DNA of 64,000 bases from NCBI RefSeq assembly GCF_024166365.1, contig NC_064821.1:52727093-52791092 (forward strand), given 5' to 3'. The position numbers were made by a program, and so were the translations under genes. This document shows, one piece after another, positions 11,717 through 22,167 of this stretch. The notes below the pieces were generated by a model. It saw only the letters and a program-made list of their open reading frames with translations, did not search any database and was not told the DNA's origin. The DNA comes from Elephas maximus indicus (lineage: Eukaryota; Chordata; Mammalia; Proboscidea; Elephantidae). The first letter of the stretch is position 1. Every line of letters starts with the position of its first letter.

Positions 11717-12029
11717 CCCACCTATGGAGTTTGTATATTCATTGCACTCTAGGTCAGCAGTTTTTTGTTTCTTATAGCAATTCTTATTATTCCCTTTCTA
11801 TCTCTCCCAGGTGAGCCTCATGCCCTGCTTATTACATACAGGTGCTCAGTAAGGATTTCTAGAAAGAATTGAAGGCTCCATTTCTCCAAGAGGAGGCCAA
11901 CCTTACGCTACAGTCCTGAGTAAACCAACAACCAACAATAATCCAAAGGAAAAAAAAAAAGTCAAATTTTAAACTGAACTAAACAAAGCTTTCAGTACAC
12001 ATCCAAGGTATAACAATTGGTCTCTATTT

Positions 12030-12385
12030 GCCTGGAACAGCAGAGGAAGAAGGAGATCCAGGGACAGAAGAAGGAAAAGGACTGCAGGTCTAATTGCCTA
12101 CATAAACTACCACCTCTGTTACCATGAGATCAGGAGAAATGGATGGTGCCCAGCCACTATTACTGAACATTTTGAACAAGGACCCAATAGATGAATCCCG
12201 ATCAAAAGGAGGAAAAGCATGGAACAGAACTTTAAACTCACATGAAAACCAGACTTACTGGATCCATTGACCCTGAGGGAAACCCCCGAAGCTAACGCCT
12301 GGAAATAATCTTTAAACTTTGATCCAAAACTATCCCTTGAAGTCACCGTTAAGCTAAACAATGTTTTAGCCCAATTAATAATGTA
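12030..12385 (+). mobile_element. L1 3' end (family C, copy 3)
   Basis: GCCCAGCCACTATTACTGAA, ATCCCGATCAAAAGGAGG and GGAAATAATCTTTAAAC match the other family C copies. The 3' terminal part is missing or too diverged to follow. Confidence 0.75.
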
Positions 12386-12399
12386 AGTTTACCACAAAG

Positions 12400-12960
12400 C
12401 ATACAGAACAATCGAACCCATTGTCTCACAAGCCTCGAGCCTGTCATTTTTCCACTTTGGAGAAATTTCAGAAGAAATCTCATCCGTTAGCAAAATATAG
12501 ACTCTGCAGCAGCCGCCGTGCCAGTGCAGACACCCTTCGAGGGCCTCGCTGCAGGCTAATTCTAACTTGGAGTCACACATGAAAACATTCCATCGATAAC
12601 GTAAGCCTGACTTAACTCACATAAAGCCACTGTGCGCCCAGAAGCTATAAAAAGCCCTGCCTGGCAGGGTGGCCCTCCCTCTGTCTCCGGATCACGGCTG
12701 CAAATGCTCCAAGAGGGAGAGAAACTGCGAGACGTTCCATTCTCCAGCGTCGAGACACAAGTCGACCAGCCAGTGACGTCACAGAGGAATCGCTCCCCCT
12801 GTTTCTGGTCTACAGTTTCATAACTCATCCGTGCCAAGAAGGGCTGTGCCATGTAATGGGACAGGCGGACAGAGCCACACTGACCGTTCTTGGGCCTGAA
12901 CGCCAATGTTTAGGAAAGATTGAAAAAGAAAAGAATACTACCCAACTATATTGTCTAACA
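12400..12960. promoter_or_regulatory. Candidate regulatory block: CRE and TATA-like sequence
   Basis: A repeat-free, relatively CpG-retaining stretch between repeats. It holds a perfect palindromic CRE, TGACGTCA, at 12774-12781 and a TATA-like TATAAAAA at 12646-12653 (+ strand). The CRE lies 120 bases downstream of the TATA-like sequence, so the two do not form a standard + strand promoter. An open stretch of 114 codons lies on the - strand (12562-12906) but matches no family known to me. An enhancer or unrecognised promoter is possible. Confidence 0.35.
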
Positions 12961-12964
12961 ACGA

Positions 12965-13172
12965 CAACAACAACAAACGGTTGCCACTGAGTTGACTCAC
13001 AGAGACCCCATGTGTGTCAGAGTAGAACTGTGCTCCATAGGATTTTCAAGGCTGTGAGTTTTTGGAAGTAGTTCGCCAGGCCCTTCTTCCAAGGCACCCC
13101 TGGGTGGGTCTGAGCCACCAAACCTTCAATTAGTAGTCAACTCCTTAACTGTCTGCTCCACCCAGGGACTCC
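12965..13172 (-). repeat. AfroSINE (type 2), antisense
   Basis: GTGTGTCAGAGTAGAACTGT, GCTCCATAGGATTTTCAAGG and CTCCACCCAGGGACTCC. An (ACA)n stretch precedes it. Confidence 0.88.
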
Positions 13173-13186
13173 CTATGTAGCCCACT

Positions 13187-13325
13187 AATATCTGCCGCTG
13201 TAGAGTCGATTTCAGCTCACTGTTAAGCTCTTGGCTGCTAACCAAATGGTTTATGGTTTAAAAACTCTATGGGGCAGTTCTACTCTGCACACGTGGGGTC
13301 CCCATGAGTTGCCTGTTAATAGAGG
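13187..13325 (+). repeat. AfroSINE-related fragment, sense
   Basis: GCTGCTAACCAAATGG and CTCTATGGGGCAGTTCTAC are AfroSINE; the middle and the head are degraded. Confidence 0.6.
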
Positions 13326-13611
13326 AAAAAGAAGAGCAGATAACCAAAGACAAATAAAACCCAACAATCAAACTGCTCACTTAAAAGCTACTCTGACTGT
13401 GGCAGGATTTCCGCAGCAATAGACTTGACCTTTCTTGCCCCCCATCTTACTGAGGCTCACGCTAATCCGTCTCAAGGTGGGTCCTGGGTGTTTGTCTACT
13501 GACAGATAAAAAACGCTTTGAGTGACTCATGCACAGATAACACAAGGAACTTGGCCGAGAGTGAACGTGGCCCTACCAAGGACAAATTAAGTAGCTATTG
13601 CTTCCACTTAG

Positions 13612-13808
13612 AAGTCCCTGGGTGGTGCAAATGGTTAATGAGATCTGTTGCTAACTGAAAGGTTGGAGGTTCAAGTCCACCCAGGCCTGGTGATCTGCTT
13701 CTGAGAAATCAGCCATTGAAAACCTTATGGAGCACAGTTCTACTCTGACACAGATGAGGTCGTCAAGAGTTGGAGATGACTCAGTGGGAACTGGTTTTGG
13801 CTTTTTTT
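13612..13808 (+). repeat. AfroSINE (type 2), sense
   Basis: AGTCCCTGGGTGGTGCAAAT head, GCTAACTGAAAGGTTGGAGG, CCAGGCCTGGTGATCTGCTT and a GTGGGAACTGGTTTTGG tail with T-rich end. The following 13809-14190 is GC-rich unique sequence without a gene. Confidence 0.9.
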
Positions 13809-14260
13809 GTTTGCTTGTTTGGTTTTTTTGTTTGTTTTTCTTCCACTCAGAGAGTGAAATCCTTTTGCAGAGGGTGAGCAGGAACACATAGGCCACTTGT
13901 ATAACTCCGTAGCTCAGCACACAAGACCCTCACACAGGGCCCCCAACTCCCACGTCCACCCCCTCCCCTGCTCCGTCAGGCTTATGCCCAGCCACCCCAC
14001 CCCCAACCATTGCCATAGCACTGTGTTCCCCTTTGATCAAGTACCCACAGGCTGGTGGGCTCTCTGAGCACAGCAGGGCCACAGCTGTGAGCAGACAGGA
14101 GACCAGCAAGGCAAGATACAAATGGCAAGGTCATTTCCGACAAGGCTGGGTCTGTGAGGAAAATAAAACAGCTACGTGACCCAGGGGGACTGTGTGTTTT
14201 CCCTATCTAATGCTGCTACAACAGAAATACCATAAGTGGGTGGCTGTAACAAACAGAAGG

Positions 14261-14400
14261 AAACCCTGGTGGCGCAGTGGTTAAGCTATGGTTTGAATCC
14301 CCCAGGTGTTCCTTGGAAACTACAGGGCAGTTCTATTCTGTCCTATAGGGTCGCTGAGTCAGAATCTACTCCATGGCAGTGGGTTTGGTTTTTTGGTTTT
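14261..14400 (+). repeat. AfroSINE (type 1), sense
   Basis: GGAAACCCTGGTGGCGCAGT head, TGTTCCTTGGAAACTACAGG and a CAGTGGGTTTGGTTTTTTGG tail; a short deletion removes part of the head. Nested in the LTR. Confidence 0.9.
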
Positions 14401-14436
14401 GGTAACAAACAGAAATTTATTCCCTCAGTTTATTCA

Positions 14437-15170
14437 TTGTCTTCAAGTTGATTCCGACTCATAGTGACTTTATATGACAGACTAGAACTGCCCTCGTAGG
14501 GCTTCCAAGGCTATAAATCTTCCTTTTGTTTTTATTTTTTATTGTGCTTTAAGTGAAAGTTTACAGATCAAGTCAGTCTCTCACACAAAAACTTATATAC
14601 GCTTTGGTACATATTCGCAATTGCTCTCCCACTAATGAGACAACCCGCTCCCTCCCTCCACTCTCTTTTCGTGTCCATTTTGTCAGCTTCTAACCCCCTC
14701 CACCCTCTCACCTCCCCTCCAGGCAGGAGATACCAACATAGTCTCAAGTGTCCACCTGATCCAAGAAGCTCACTCCTCACCAGCATCCCTCTCCAACCCA
14801 TTGTCCAGTCCAATCCCTGTCTGAAGAGTTAGCTTCAGGAATGGTTCCTGTCCAGGGCCAACAGAAGGTCTGGGGGCCATGACCACCGGGGCCCTTCTAG
14901 TCTCAGTCAGACCATTAAGATTGGTCTTTTCATGAGAATTTGGGGTCTGCATCCCACTGCTCTCCTGCTCCCTCAGGATTCTCCGTTGCATTCCCTGTCA
15001 GGGCAGTCATCAGTTGTAGCCAGGCACCATCTAGCTCTTCTGGTCCAAGGCTATCAATCTTTACGGAAGCAGACTGCCACATCTTTCCTTCACCGAACGA
15101 CTAGTGGGTTTGAACCACCTTCCTTTGGATTAGCAGCCAAGTGCATAATCACTGCGCCACCAGAGCTCCT
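14437..15170 (-). repeat. AfroSINE (type 1), antisense, split by L1
   Basis: Left part to 14521 (GTTGATTCCGACTCATAGTG; CTTCCAAGGCTATAAATC), right part from 15045 (GAAGCAGACTGCCACATC; AGCAGCCAAGTGC; GCGCCACCAGAGCTCC). The two parts join without loss if the L1 fragment between them is removed. Confidence 0.9.
14522..15044 (-). mobile_element. L1 3' fragment (family A), antisense, 17-bp TSD
   Basis: Antisense 3' UTR of the same L1 family as the full-length copy (TTATTGTGCTTTAAGTGAAA; CCACTGCTCTCCTGCTCCCT). Flanked by CCAAGGCTATAAATCTT (14505-14521) and CCAAGGCTATCAATCTT (15045-15061), matching at 16 of 17 positions. Confidence 0.93.
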
Positions 15171-15507
15171 TCCATGGTTTAGGAGGCTAGAAGGCCAAAT
15201 TCAGGGCAATGGCTTTGTCGGAAGGCTTTCTCACTGTATTGACTCTGGGGAAATGTCCTTGTTCCTTGGCTCCTTGGTGGTCTTGATGTGGTATGTCTTC
15301 TATCTTCTTTCATCTCTGCTCGCTCACTTGCTTGTTTAATCTTGTTTAATATAAATATCTCAAAAGAGATTGACTTAAGACACACCCTACTTTAATACTT
15401 CCTTATTAACATAACAAAGAAAACCCATTCCCAAATGGAATTATAACCATAGGTATAAGGGTTAGGATTTACAACACTTTTGCCTGGGTACAATTCAATC
15501 CATAACA

Positions 15508-15841
15508 CCAGGTGAGGCTCCTGTAGACAGGTGGCCAGGGAAGGCTTCTTTCAGGACGTCATGTCTGAGCTGAGAACACTTGAATGATTGAAGGAGCCTG
15601 GAGTGCAGACTGGTACATTTAGTGATAGGACTTGCTACATAATCAGCAGGCCCAGAACAAAACAAAAATGTAGGGTTCATTGTTCAAAAAGTCTTAAGAA
15701 TTTAAAGATGGTGACAGAGTGTAAAACCAAGTGTGGGCCCCTCTGAACATGGGGTGATTACACAGTTATATACTTGTGTACCCAAGAAGCAGGCCCTGGA
15801 TAGAAGGAATGGCAAGTTTGAGAATGATAAGGGTTGGATTA
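15508..15841. other. Unique sequence, nothing recognised
   Basis: No gene or repeat family recognised; short open stretches only. Confidence 0.5.
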
Positions 15842-15958
15842 ATGAGTCCTGGTAGTACAGTGGATAAGCACTTGGCTGCTATCCAAAAGGTCAGCAGTTT
15901 GAAGCCACCAGCTGCCCCTGGGGAGAAAGATGTGGCAGTCTGTTTTCGTAAAGATTTA
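15842..15958 (+). repeat. AfroSINE (type 1) head half, sense
   Basis: GTCCTGGTAGTACAGTGGAT, GCTGCTATCCAAAAGGTCAG and AGAAAGATGTGGCAGTCTG; the copy stops at CGTAAAGATTTAA and an antisense SINE follows at once. Confidence 0.85.
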
Positions 15959-16130
15959 AAACCAAATCCATTGCTGTCAAGTTCATTCCAACTTGGAGCA
16001 ACCCTACAGGACAGAGTACAACTCCCCCACAGGGTTCCCCAGGCTGTAATCTTTACAGAAGCAGGTTGCCACATCTTTTTCCCACAGAGCGACTGGCAAG
16101 TGCTTAACCTCTGCACCATTAGGCTTCTTT
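15959..16130 (-). repeat. AfroSINE (type 1), antisense
   Basis: AACCAAATCCATTGCTGTCA, AACCCTACAGGACAGAGTAC, GTAATCTTTACAGAAGCAGG and a CACCATTAGGCTTC end. Directly abuts the preceding sense copy, forming an inverted pair. Confidence 0.88.
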
Positions 16131-16139
16131 CTACAAAGA

Positions 16140-16706
16140 TTGTTGTTGTTGTTAGGTGTGGTTGAGACAGTTCCAAATCATAGCGACCCTATGTACAACA
16201 GAATGAAACACTGCCCAGTCCTGTGCCATCCTCACAATCGTCACTATGTTTGAGGCCATTGTCGCAGCCACTGTGTCAATCCATCTCATTGAGGGTCTTC
16301 CTACTTTTCGCTGACGCTCTACTTTACCAAGCATGATGTCCTCCTCCAGGGACTGGTCCCTCTGATAACATACCCAAAGTACGTGAGATGAAGTTTTGCC
16401 ATCCTCCTTTCTAAGGAGCATTCTTGCTGTACCTCTTCCCAGACAGATTTGTTCTTTCTTCTGGCAGTCCATGGTATATTCAATATTCTTCACCAACCCC
16501 ATAATACAAAGGCATCAATTCTTGTTCAGCCTTCCTTATCCATTGTCCAGCTTTTACATGCGTATGAGGTGATTGAAAATACCATGGCTTGGGTCAGGCG
16601 CACCTTAGTCCTCAAAGTGACATCTTTGCTTTTGAACACTTTAAACAGGTCTTTTGCAGCAATTTTACCCAATGCAATATGTTCTTTGATTTCTTGACTG
16701 CTGCCT
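16140..16706 (-). mobile_element. RTE LINE 3' end, antisense
   Basis: (GTT)n then TTAGGTGTGG, GCCACTGTGTCAATCCATCT, GGCAGTCCATGGTATATTC and CAATGCAATATGTTCTTTG: the last ~570 bases of RTE. An open stretch at 16152-16502 still reads as the RTE C-terminus. Confidence 0.88.
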
Positions 16707-16787
16707 TAGAAGCCCTATGGGGCAGTTCTACTCTATTCTAGAAGGTCTCTATGAACCGGAATTGACTCGATGGCAACGGTTTAGGAC
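16707..16787 (+). repeat. AfroSINE 3' part, sense
   Basis: GCCCTATGGGGCAGTTCTAC, then AGGTCTCTATGA and GACTCGATGGCAACGGTTTA. Confidence 0.8.
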
Positions 16788-16789
16788 TT

Positions 16790-16985
16790 GGACTGGTGTT
16801 TCAGTGGTAGAACTCTGACCTTCCATGTGGGAGACCAGCCAATGCAACCTCAGGAGCAGCCACTGCCTGTCTGTCAGCGAGGCTTACAGGCTGCTGTGAC
16901 GCTATACAGATTTCAAACGGATTAGGACGGAAGGCTTGATGACTTACTTCCACCAAAAATCAGCCAGTGAAAACCCTATGTATCA
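16790..16985 (+). repeat. tRNA-Gly-headed SINE, 5' part
   Basis: GGTGTTTCAGTGGTAGAACT and CCATGTGGGAGACC give the tRNA-Gly-like head; then GCGAGGCTTACAGGCTGCTG, GATGACTTACTTCCACC and CAGTGAAAACCCTATG, the RTE 5'-derived body. The 3' tail is absent. Confidence 0.75.
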
Positions 16986-17285
16986 AAAACAGGACTTAAT
17001 AAAAAAGAAAAAAATAAACTTTAAGAAACCTATGTTACAAATTACAGATGAATTACAGAAGGAGTTAAAAGTAAATAAACTTAACCTCTCATGTTGATTT
17101 TTCCATAGAGATGCATCATCAGAGCTCTGTGCCTCAGTCAAAAATTTCCTGTCTCACTACATGGTCTATCGAACTCCTACTCATCCCTCAAGACATCGTC
17201 TCCAACTCCTCCTTGAAGCCTTGCTTGGTTTTCCCTATCAGAGCTGCTTGCCTCTCCTCTGGCCAGGGCACTCCTGCCCCTCCCT

Positions 17286-17441
17286 CTAAACCAAAAAACC
17301 CATTGCCATTAATTCTGACTCATGGTGACCTTATAGGACAGAGGAGAACTGCTCCACAGGGTTTCCAGAAGCCGCTGGTAAATTCCAACTGCTGACCTTT
17401 TGGTTAGCAGCTGAGCTTTTAACCCCTGTGCCCCCAGGGCT
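17286..17441 (-). repeat. AfroSINE (type 1), antisense
   Basis: AACCAAAAAACCCATTGCCA, ACCTTATAGGACAGAGGAGA, CTGACCTTTTGGTTAGCAGC and GCCCCCAGGGCTC. The preceding 16986-17285 is unique. Confidence 0.9.
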
Positions 17442-17934
17442 CAAGGCCCCTCCCTTTACTGGAGACTACTCTACCAAGCTGCAGTTATTTGTTTGTCTGT
17501 CCTGTGGGCTTGAGGACAGCCACCATATGTTATCATTGCAGTAATCACAATGCCCATAAGTTTTAGATATTCAAAAAATGTTGAGTATATAAAAACGGTT
17601 TGAAAAATGAAAAACCATGGTGAGGAAAAAAAAAAAAACCATGCAGTTCAAGCATCTTAAAAGTCAGGTGGAGAGAGAAAGAGAGTCTCAGTATAGGAAA
17701 GAGAACAGCGTTATCAACGCTTGGAAGAGTTTCCTCGGATTTAAAAAACAAAGCCCTAAATATAAAATTACTTTAAAAAAATTAGTAAAATCTACTATAA
17801 TTTTATTCAAAATGGCATATATCATGAAACAAATGGTTTTCCTTAGACCAGTAAATGGTCTACTTCTCAATAATAATAATAATAATAAATATTCTACACC
17901 AGCTTAAAAACAAAAAAAACCTTTATGAGTTCCA
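17442..17934. other. AT-rich unique sequence with A-rich micro-insertion
   Basis: No gene recognised. The 10-bp AAAAACCATG occurs at 17610-17619 and 17634-17643 around GTGAGG plus eight A. An (AAT)n tract lies at 17870-17888. Confidence 0.5.
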
Positions 17935-18052
17935 GTGGTCCCATCTGTAACTCATCATGAGGATGGTGTAGGATCAGGCAGTGTTTTGTTCCATTGTGCA
18001 TGGGATCCCTATGAGTCAGGGCTGACCGGACAGCAGCTAACAACAATAACAA
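17935..18052 (+). repeat. Chimeric SINE 3' tail, RTE type
   Basis: CATCATGAGGATGGTGTAGG, GCAGTGTTTTGTTCCATTGT, ATCCCTATGAGTCAGGGCTG and CAGCAGCTAACAACAATAAC. This is the RTE-like 3' end of the tRNA-Gly-headed SINE. Confidence 0.65.
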
Positions 18053-18221
18053 GGCTTGGAAAGTTCCAGAAAGAGAAAAAAGGCCAGTGTGCCTGGAAGG
18101 CAGAGGTGATCAGAAAAGTGTGTGTGAAGGGAGACAGATCAGGCAGTTTAGAAACCTGTGACAGAAGTGTGATGGGAAACCATTTGTGGGAGGCTTTGCA
18201 AAAGAGAAGGACTGGATACAA

Positions 18222-18655
18222 TTACTTTTTTTTTCCCCTTTTTTTGTACTTTAGGTGAAGGTTTACAGAACAAACTAGTTTCTCATCAAACAGTTAGTAC
18301 ACACATTGTTCTATGACATTGGTTAACAACCCCACGATGTGTCAACACTCTCCCTTCTAAACCCCGGGTTCCCTGTTACCAGCTTTCCTGTTCCCTCCTG
18401 CCTTCCAGTCCCTGCCCCAGGGCTGGTGAGCCCCTTTAGTCTTGTTTTGTTCTACGAGCCTCTTCAATTTTTGGTTGAAGGGTCAACCTCAGGAGTGACC
18501 TCATTACTGAGCTGAAAGAGTATCTGGGGGCCATACTCTCAGGGTTGCTCCAGTCTCTGTCAGGCCAGCAAGTCTGATCTTTCTTTTTGAGTTAGAATTT
18601 TGTTCTACATTTTTCGCCAGCTCTGTCCAGGACCCTCTATTGTGATCCCTGTCAG
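18222..18655 (-). mobile_element. L1 3' fragment (family B), antisense
   Basis: T-rich start, then GTGAAGGTTTACAGAACAAA, CAACCCCACGATGTGTCAAC and CCCTGCCCCAGGGCTGGTGA. The same 3' UTR is found at 43963-44563 and, in sense, at 41930-42160. It differs clearly from family A. Confidence 0.85.
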
Positions 18656-20404
18656 AGCAGGGTGGTAGCCCCAATTAATACGTTTAAAGATCCAACCAGC
18701 CACTGGGTAGAGGTTGGCAGGTAGTGGGGATCCAGGAGAGGCAGGAGCGGATTAGAAGGCAGCACTGGAATCCAGGCAGGGATGATGGTGCCTTGGGTCC
18801 CAGGGATGGCTGTGGAGATGGAGGGGCTCTAATCACCCACAGCTCCTGACAAGCACATCCCAGCGTCTTCAGGCTCCCTTTCCCCACCTGGAATTATCAT
18901 ATGCAGGGCATCCAGCCGGCCTTTGCCTTTGGCTCTTCATTCAACCCCACCTCAAAAGCCATGCCTTCAGTGAAGCCGGGGCTGGCAGTTTGGCTCCCAC
19001 CTCTGCTTCCACCTTCCCATAAATACCTGAGACCCTTAAATTGCACCTGCAGGCCGAATCATAATTGCTGTGTCCGCCTCCCCAGCTCTGCTGGGAAATC
19101 CTCTGTGCTGTTGGTGTCCAGCAAAGTGCCTGGCACATGGCGGCACGTGCTCGGTAATTATTTGTTGAGTGAGTGAATGAATTTATTCATTGATCTTAGA
19201 AGAAATAGGGTCTTGTTCCAGCCGGGCACATGTGAGCCTAGACCTTGAGCTGAAAAAGGAGGCTTCCGTTTCCAAACCCAGTATATCGCCCTCTCATTAA
19301 ATGTTTAAAAAAAAAAAAAAAAGTCAAAGAATGTGAAGAAGCTGGCATCCAAGGCTGTGGCACCCAAATTGCAGCCTCCGGACTACTGTTTACGCTATAT
19401 TTGTCCTGACTCATGGGGGCGTGGGTGGGGGACAGGAAGGAAAAACGCCAAACTGGTGCCCTCGCCACCCCTAAAGGGACGTTACCTTGCTGCTCCCTCT
19501 AGTGGCCAGGGTTGACATTGCGTCTGCCCCAGATCAATGATTTCCAAAGGGTGAAGGAAGAACATGGCGGTTTTGGTGGTGGAAGTTTAGGCAGAAGGAT
19601 GCGGAGCTGCCAGAAGCTGGGGCATGAGGGCCTCTTGGACTGGTGGCCTCTATTAATCTGGGCTGTTATGTATCCTAGGTCGTTCCATAATCCTAGGATC
19701 GCTACTCTGCACAGGAGTTAGATGACAGCTCCCCTAGGCGAGCCACTTGGAGCCCATGCCCAGGAAGGACAGAAACACTAAGCCCTTGCATGGCTTTTTA
19801 TGGTCCCATCACAGAGCTGTTTTATTTACCTGCTGCACGCATGAGGCCTAAGAAAAACTCAGAGCCAACATATAATTTGGAGCTAAGTACATGATGGATG
19901 TCCAGAGATTTAAAATTAGCCAAGTAAACTTAACACCGGGCCATTATGCTTGCTTTCAAGCGCCTGGGTGTCTGTTGCGGAGGCATCACTTGGAAGGGGC
20001 GCTTGATAAAATAATCAAGCTCTATCCTGCCTTGGGAAAAAAAAAAAAAAAGGACCTTTTCTGAAGAAGACCAGTTGTCCCAAATGTCTTCCAACCAAGT
20101 CACTGGGTAGAGCCGGTTGTTCTTGTGTGTTCTTGCCCTGCGCTTGGATTATTTTGTGGTTTGCACAAATTAAAGTGAACTTTGGGGTGCATTCCAAAAG
20201 GCAAATGTCTGTTTGCTATTCTATAAACACATTCCACTTAGTTCTCAAAACCGAGGCCCTCCTCTCCACCTAAGCCCAGTTCCAATGAGTAGGCAGGTAT
20301 GTGCAATGAAGAGGCTAGTCCCTTGGCACCTCTTGTGAGTTCATGATAAAAGATGGCATATAGATTCACGTTAAAAGCTAGCATGTGGGGAAGTACTTCT
20401 TACA
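18656..20404. other. 1.7-kb repeat-poor stretch
   Basis: Apart from a MIR fragment and two oligo(A) runs (19304-19321; 20037-20052) no repeat is recognised, which is unusual for this window. The 19850-20260 part is free of simple repeats and ordinary in base composition. No exon was recognised. A regulatory role is possible but unsupported by motif evidence. Confidence 0.5.
19105..19195 (+). repeat. MIR/L2-type 3' end
   Basis: AGCAAAGTGCCTGGCACATG, then GCTCGGTAATTATTTGTTGA and GTGAGTGAATGAATT. Confidence 0.75.
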
Positions 20405-20800
20405 CTCTTGTTGTTGTTAACCATCGTGGTGTTGGTCCCAACTCACGGCGACCCCATGCACAACAGAATGAAACGTTGCCTTGTCTTGCACGGTCTTCAT
20501 AATCATTGATATGCTCTAGTCCATTGTTGGGGCCACTGTATATTTTGAGCGCCTTCCTACCTAGGTGGCTCATCTTCCAGCACTATATCGGACAAGAACA
20601 ATATTCTGTGGTGATTCATAGTGTTTTCGTTGGCTAATTTTTAGAAGTGGATCACCAGGCTTTTCTTCCTACTTTGTCTTAGCATGGAAGCTCTGCTGAA
20701 ACTTGTCCACCGTGGGTAACCTTGCTGGTGTTTGAAACACTGGCGGCATATCTTCCAGCATCATAACAACACACAAGTCACCACAGTATGACAAACCTGA
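20405..20800 (-). mobile_element. Internally deleted RTE derivative, antisense
   Basis: RTE 3' tail (TTGTTGTTAACCATCG; GGGGCCACTGTATATTTTGA) fused to RTE 5' sequence (GGCTCATCTTCCAGCACTAT; GGGTAACCTTGCTGGTGTTT; CACCACAGTATGACAAAC). Same structure as 10180-10545. Confidence 0.78.
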
Positions 20801-20849
20801 CAGGTGGGTGGTGGCTTATGCTCTTAACAGGCAGTTTTAAAATTTAATC

Positions 20850-21010
20850 CTTAATTTAATATATTGTCTTCATTTACTAATAAAGAGGTGGAGGTTTAGA
20901 ATAATTAAAGGACTAGTCCAAGATCCTGTAGGAAGGAGTCGCTGGCAGAGCCAAGATTCAAACTCAGGTCTGCTTGACTCTAGAGCCAGGGGCTCAACCA
21001 CCCTGCCATC
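20850..21010 (-). repeat. MIR SINE, antisense
   Basis: CTTCATTTACTAATAAAGAG, AAGGACTAGTCCAAGATCC, GCAGAGCCAAGATTCAAACT and CTAGAGCCAGGGGCTCAACC. Confidence 0.88.
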
Positions 21011-21661
21011 TTTCCTCCCAGGATAGAGTAGAATCTACCAGGGATTACAGCTCAGATCCTGTCATCTGTTGCAGTTGTAGGGCACCAATAAATAACACCG
21101 TTTACGTCCCTTTGGAGTTCAGACACACATTTGAGAAACGGACTATTATTAGTAATCTGTTGCTGCATAACAAATTATCCCAAAACATAGCTGCTTAAAA
21201 GAACACTAAACATTTATTGTCTCACTGTTTCTGATGATCGGGAATCTAGGAGTGGTTTTGCTGGGTGGTGATGAGTCAGGGTCTCTCAAGAGGTTGCAGC
21301 CAAGAGTTCACCCAGGGTTGCAGTCATTTCAAGGCTGAATTGGTGCTGAAGGATTCATTTCTAAGTTCACTCACGTGGCTGTTGTCAGGAGGCCTCATCC
21401 CTTACCATGTGGGCTCTGTCTAGGGCTGCTCATGATATGATCACTGGCTCTGCCAAGAGCAAGTAATCCAAGAGAGAGACCGAGATGGATGGTGCAGTGC
21501 CTTTTTAAGACCTAGCCTCACAAGTGACTCACTGCCACGTAGGCAACCCTGATACACTGTGGGAGGAGACTTCACAAGAGCATGAATACCAGGAGGTAGG
21601 AATTATTGGAGGCTGTCTTGGTTTCTTACTTTCTTAATGTCACTGTAACAGAAATATCACC

Positions 21662-21878
21662 ACAAAACCCAAAACCAAACCCGCTGTCGTCAAGTCAAAT
21701 CCAACTCATGGCGACTCCATGCATTACAGAGTAGAACTGCTCCATAGGGTATTCTTGGCCGTAAGCTTTACAGAAACAGATCGCCAGGACTTTCTTCCAT
21801 CATGCCGCTTGGTGGTTTGAAACCGCCAACCTTTAGGTTAGTAGTTGAGTGTAAACTGTTTGCACCACCCAGGGACCT
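21662..21878 (-). repeat. AfroSINE (type 2), antisense
   Basis: CCCAAAACCAAACCCGCTGT, CTCATGGCGACTCCATG, GATCGCCAGGACTTTCTTCC and GCACCACCCAGGGACC. Nested in the LTR. Confidence 0.9.
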
Positions 21879-22167
21879 GAAAAGACCACAAGTGGGTGGC
21901 TTTAAAGAACAGAAATTTGTTTTCTCACAGTTTAAGAGGCTTGAAATCTGAATTCAGGGCACCAGCTGGCTCTAGGGGAAGGCTCTCTTTCTGTCTGCTC
22001 TGGGGAAAGATCCTTGTCTCAGTTTCTGTTGCCCCAGCATCCCTCGGTTCCCTAGCAATCTTCATGTGGTATCTATCTTCCCCTCCACCACCACCCTGCC
22101 AGTTGTGCTTGCTTATCTCTGTGTGTGTGCTGCTGCTTATATAAATAACTCAGAAATGTTATATAAT

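Larger units (their letters stand above)
14191..15507 (-). mobile_element. MaLR-type LTR, antisense, with nested insertions
   Basis: The right edge ACAATTCAATCCATAACA is the reverse complement of the MaLR start. The left part has TGCTGCTACAACAGAAATAC and GTGGGTGGCTGTAACAAACA. It is the same subfamily as 21614-22491, 24321-24800 and 38511-38957. It carries a sense AfroSINE and an antisense AfroSINE, the latter itself split by an L1 fragment. Confidence 0.8.

Noticed and set aside
12646..12653. TATAAAAA as a real promoter TATA box
   Set aside because: No GC-rich start region or first exon follows on the + strand, and the CRE is downstream. Kept only as a hint of regulatory sequence.
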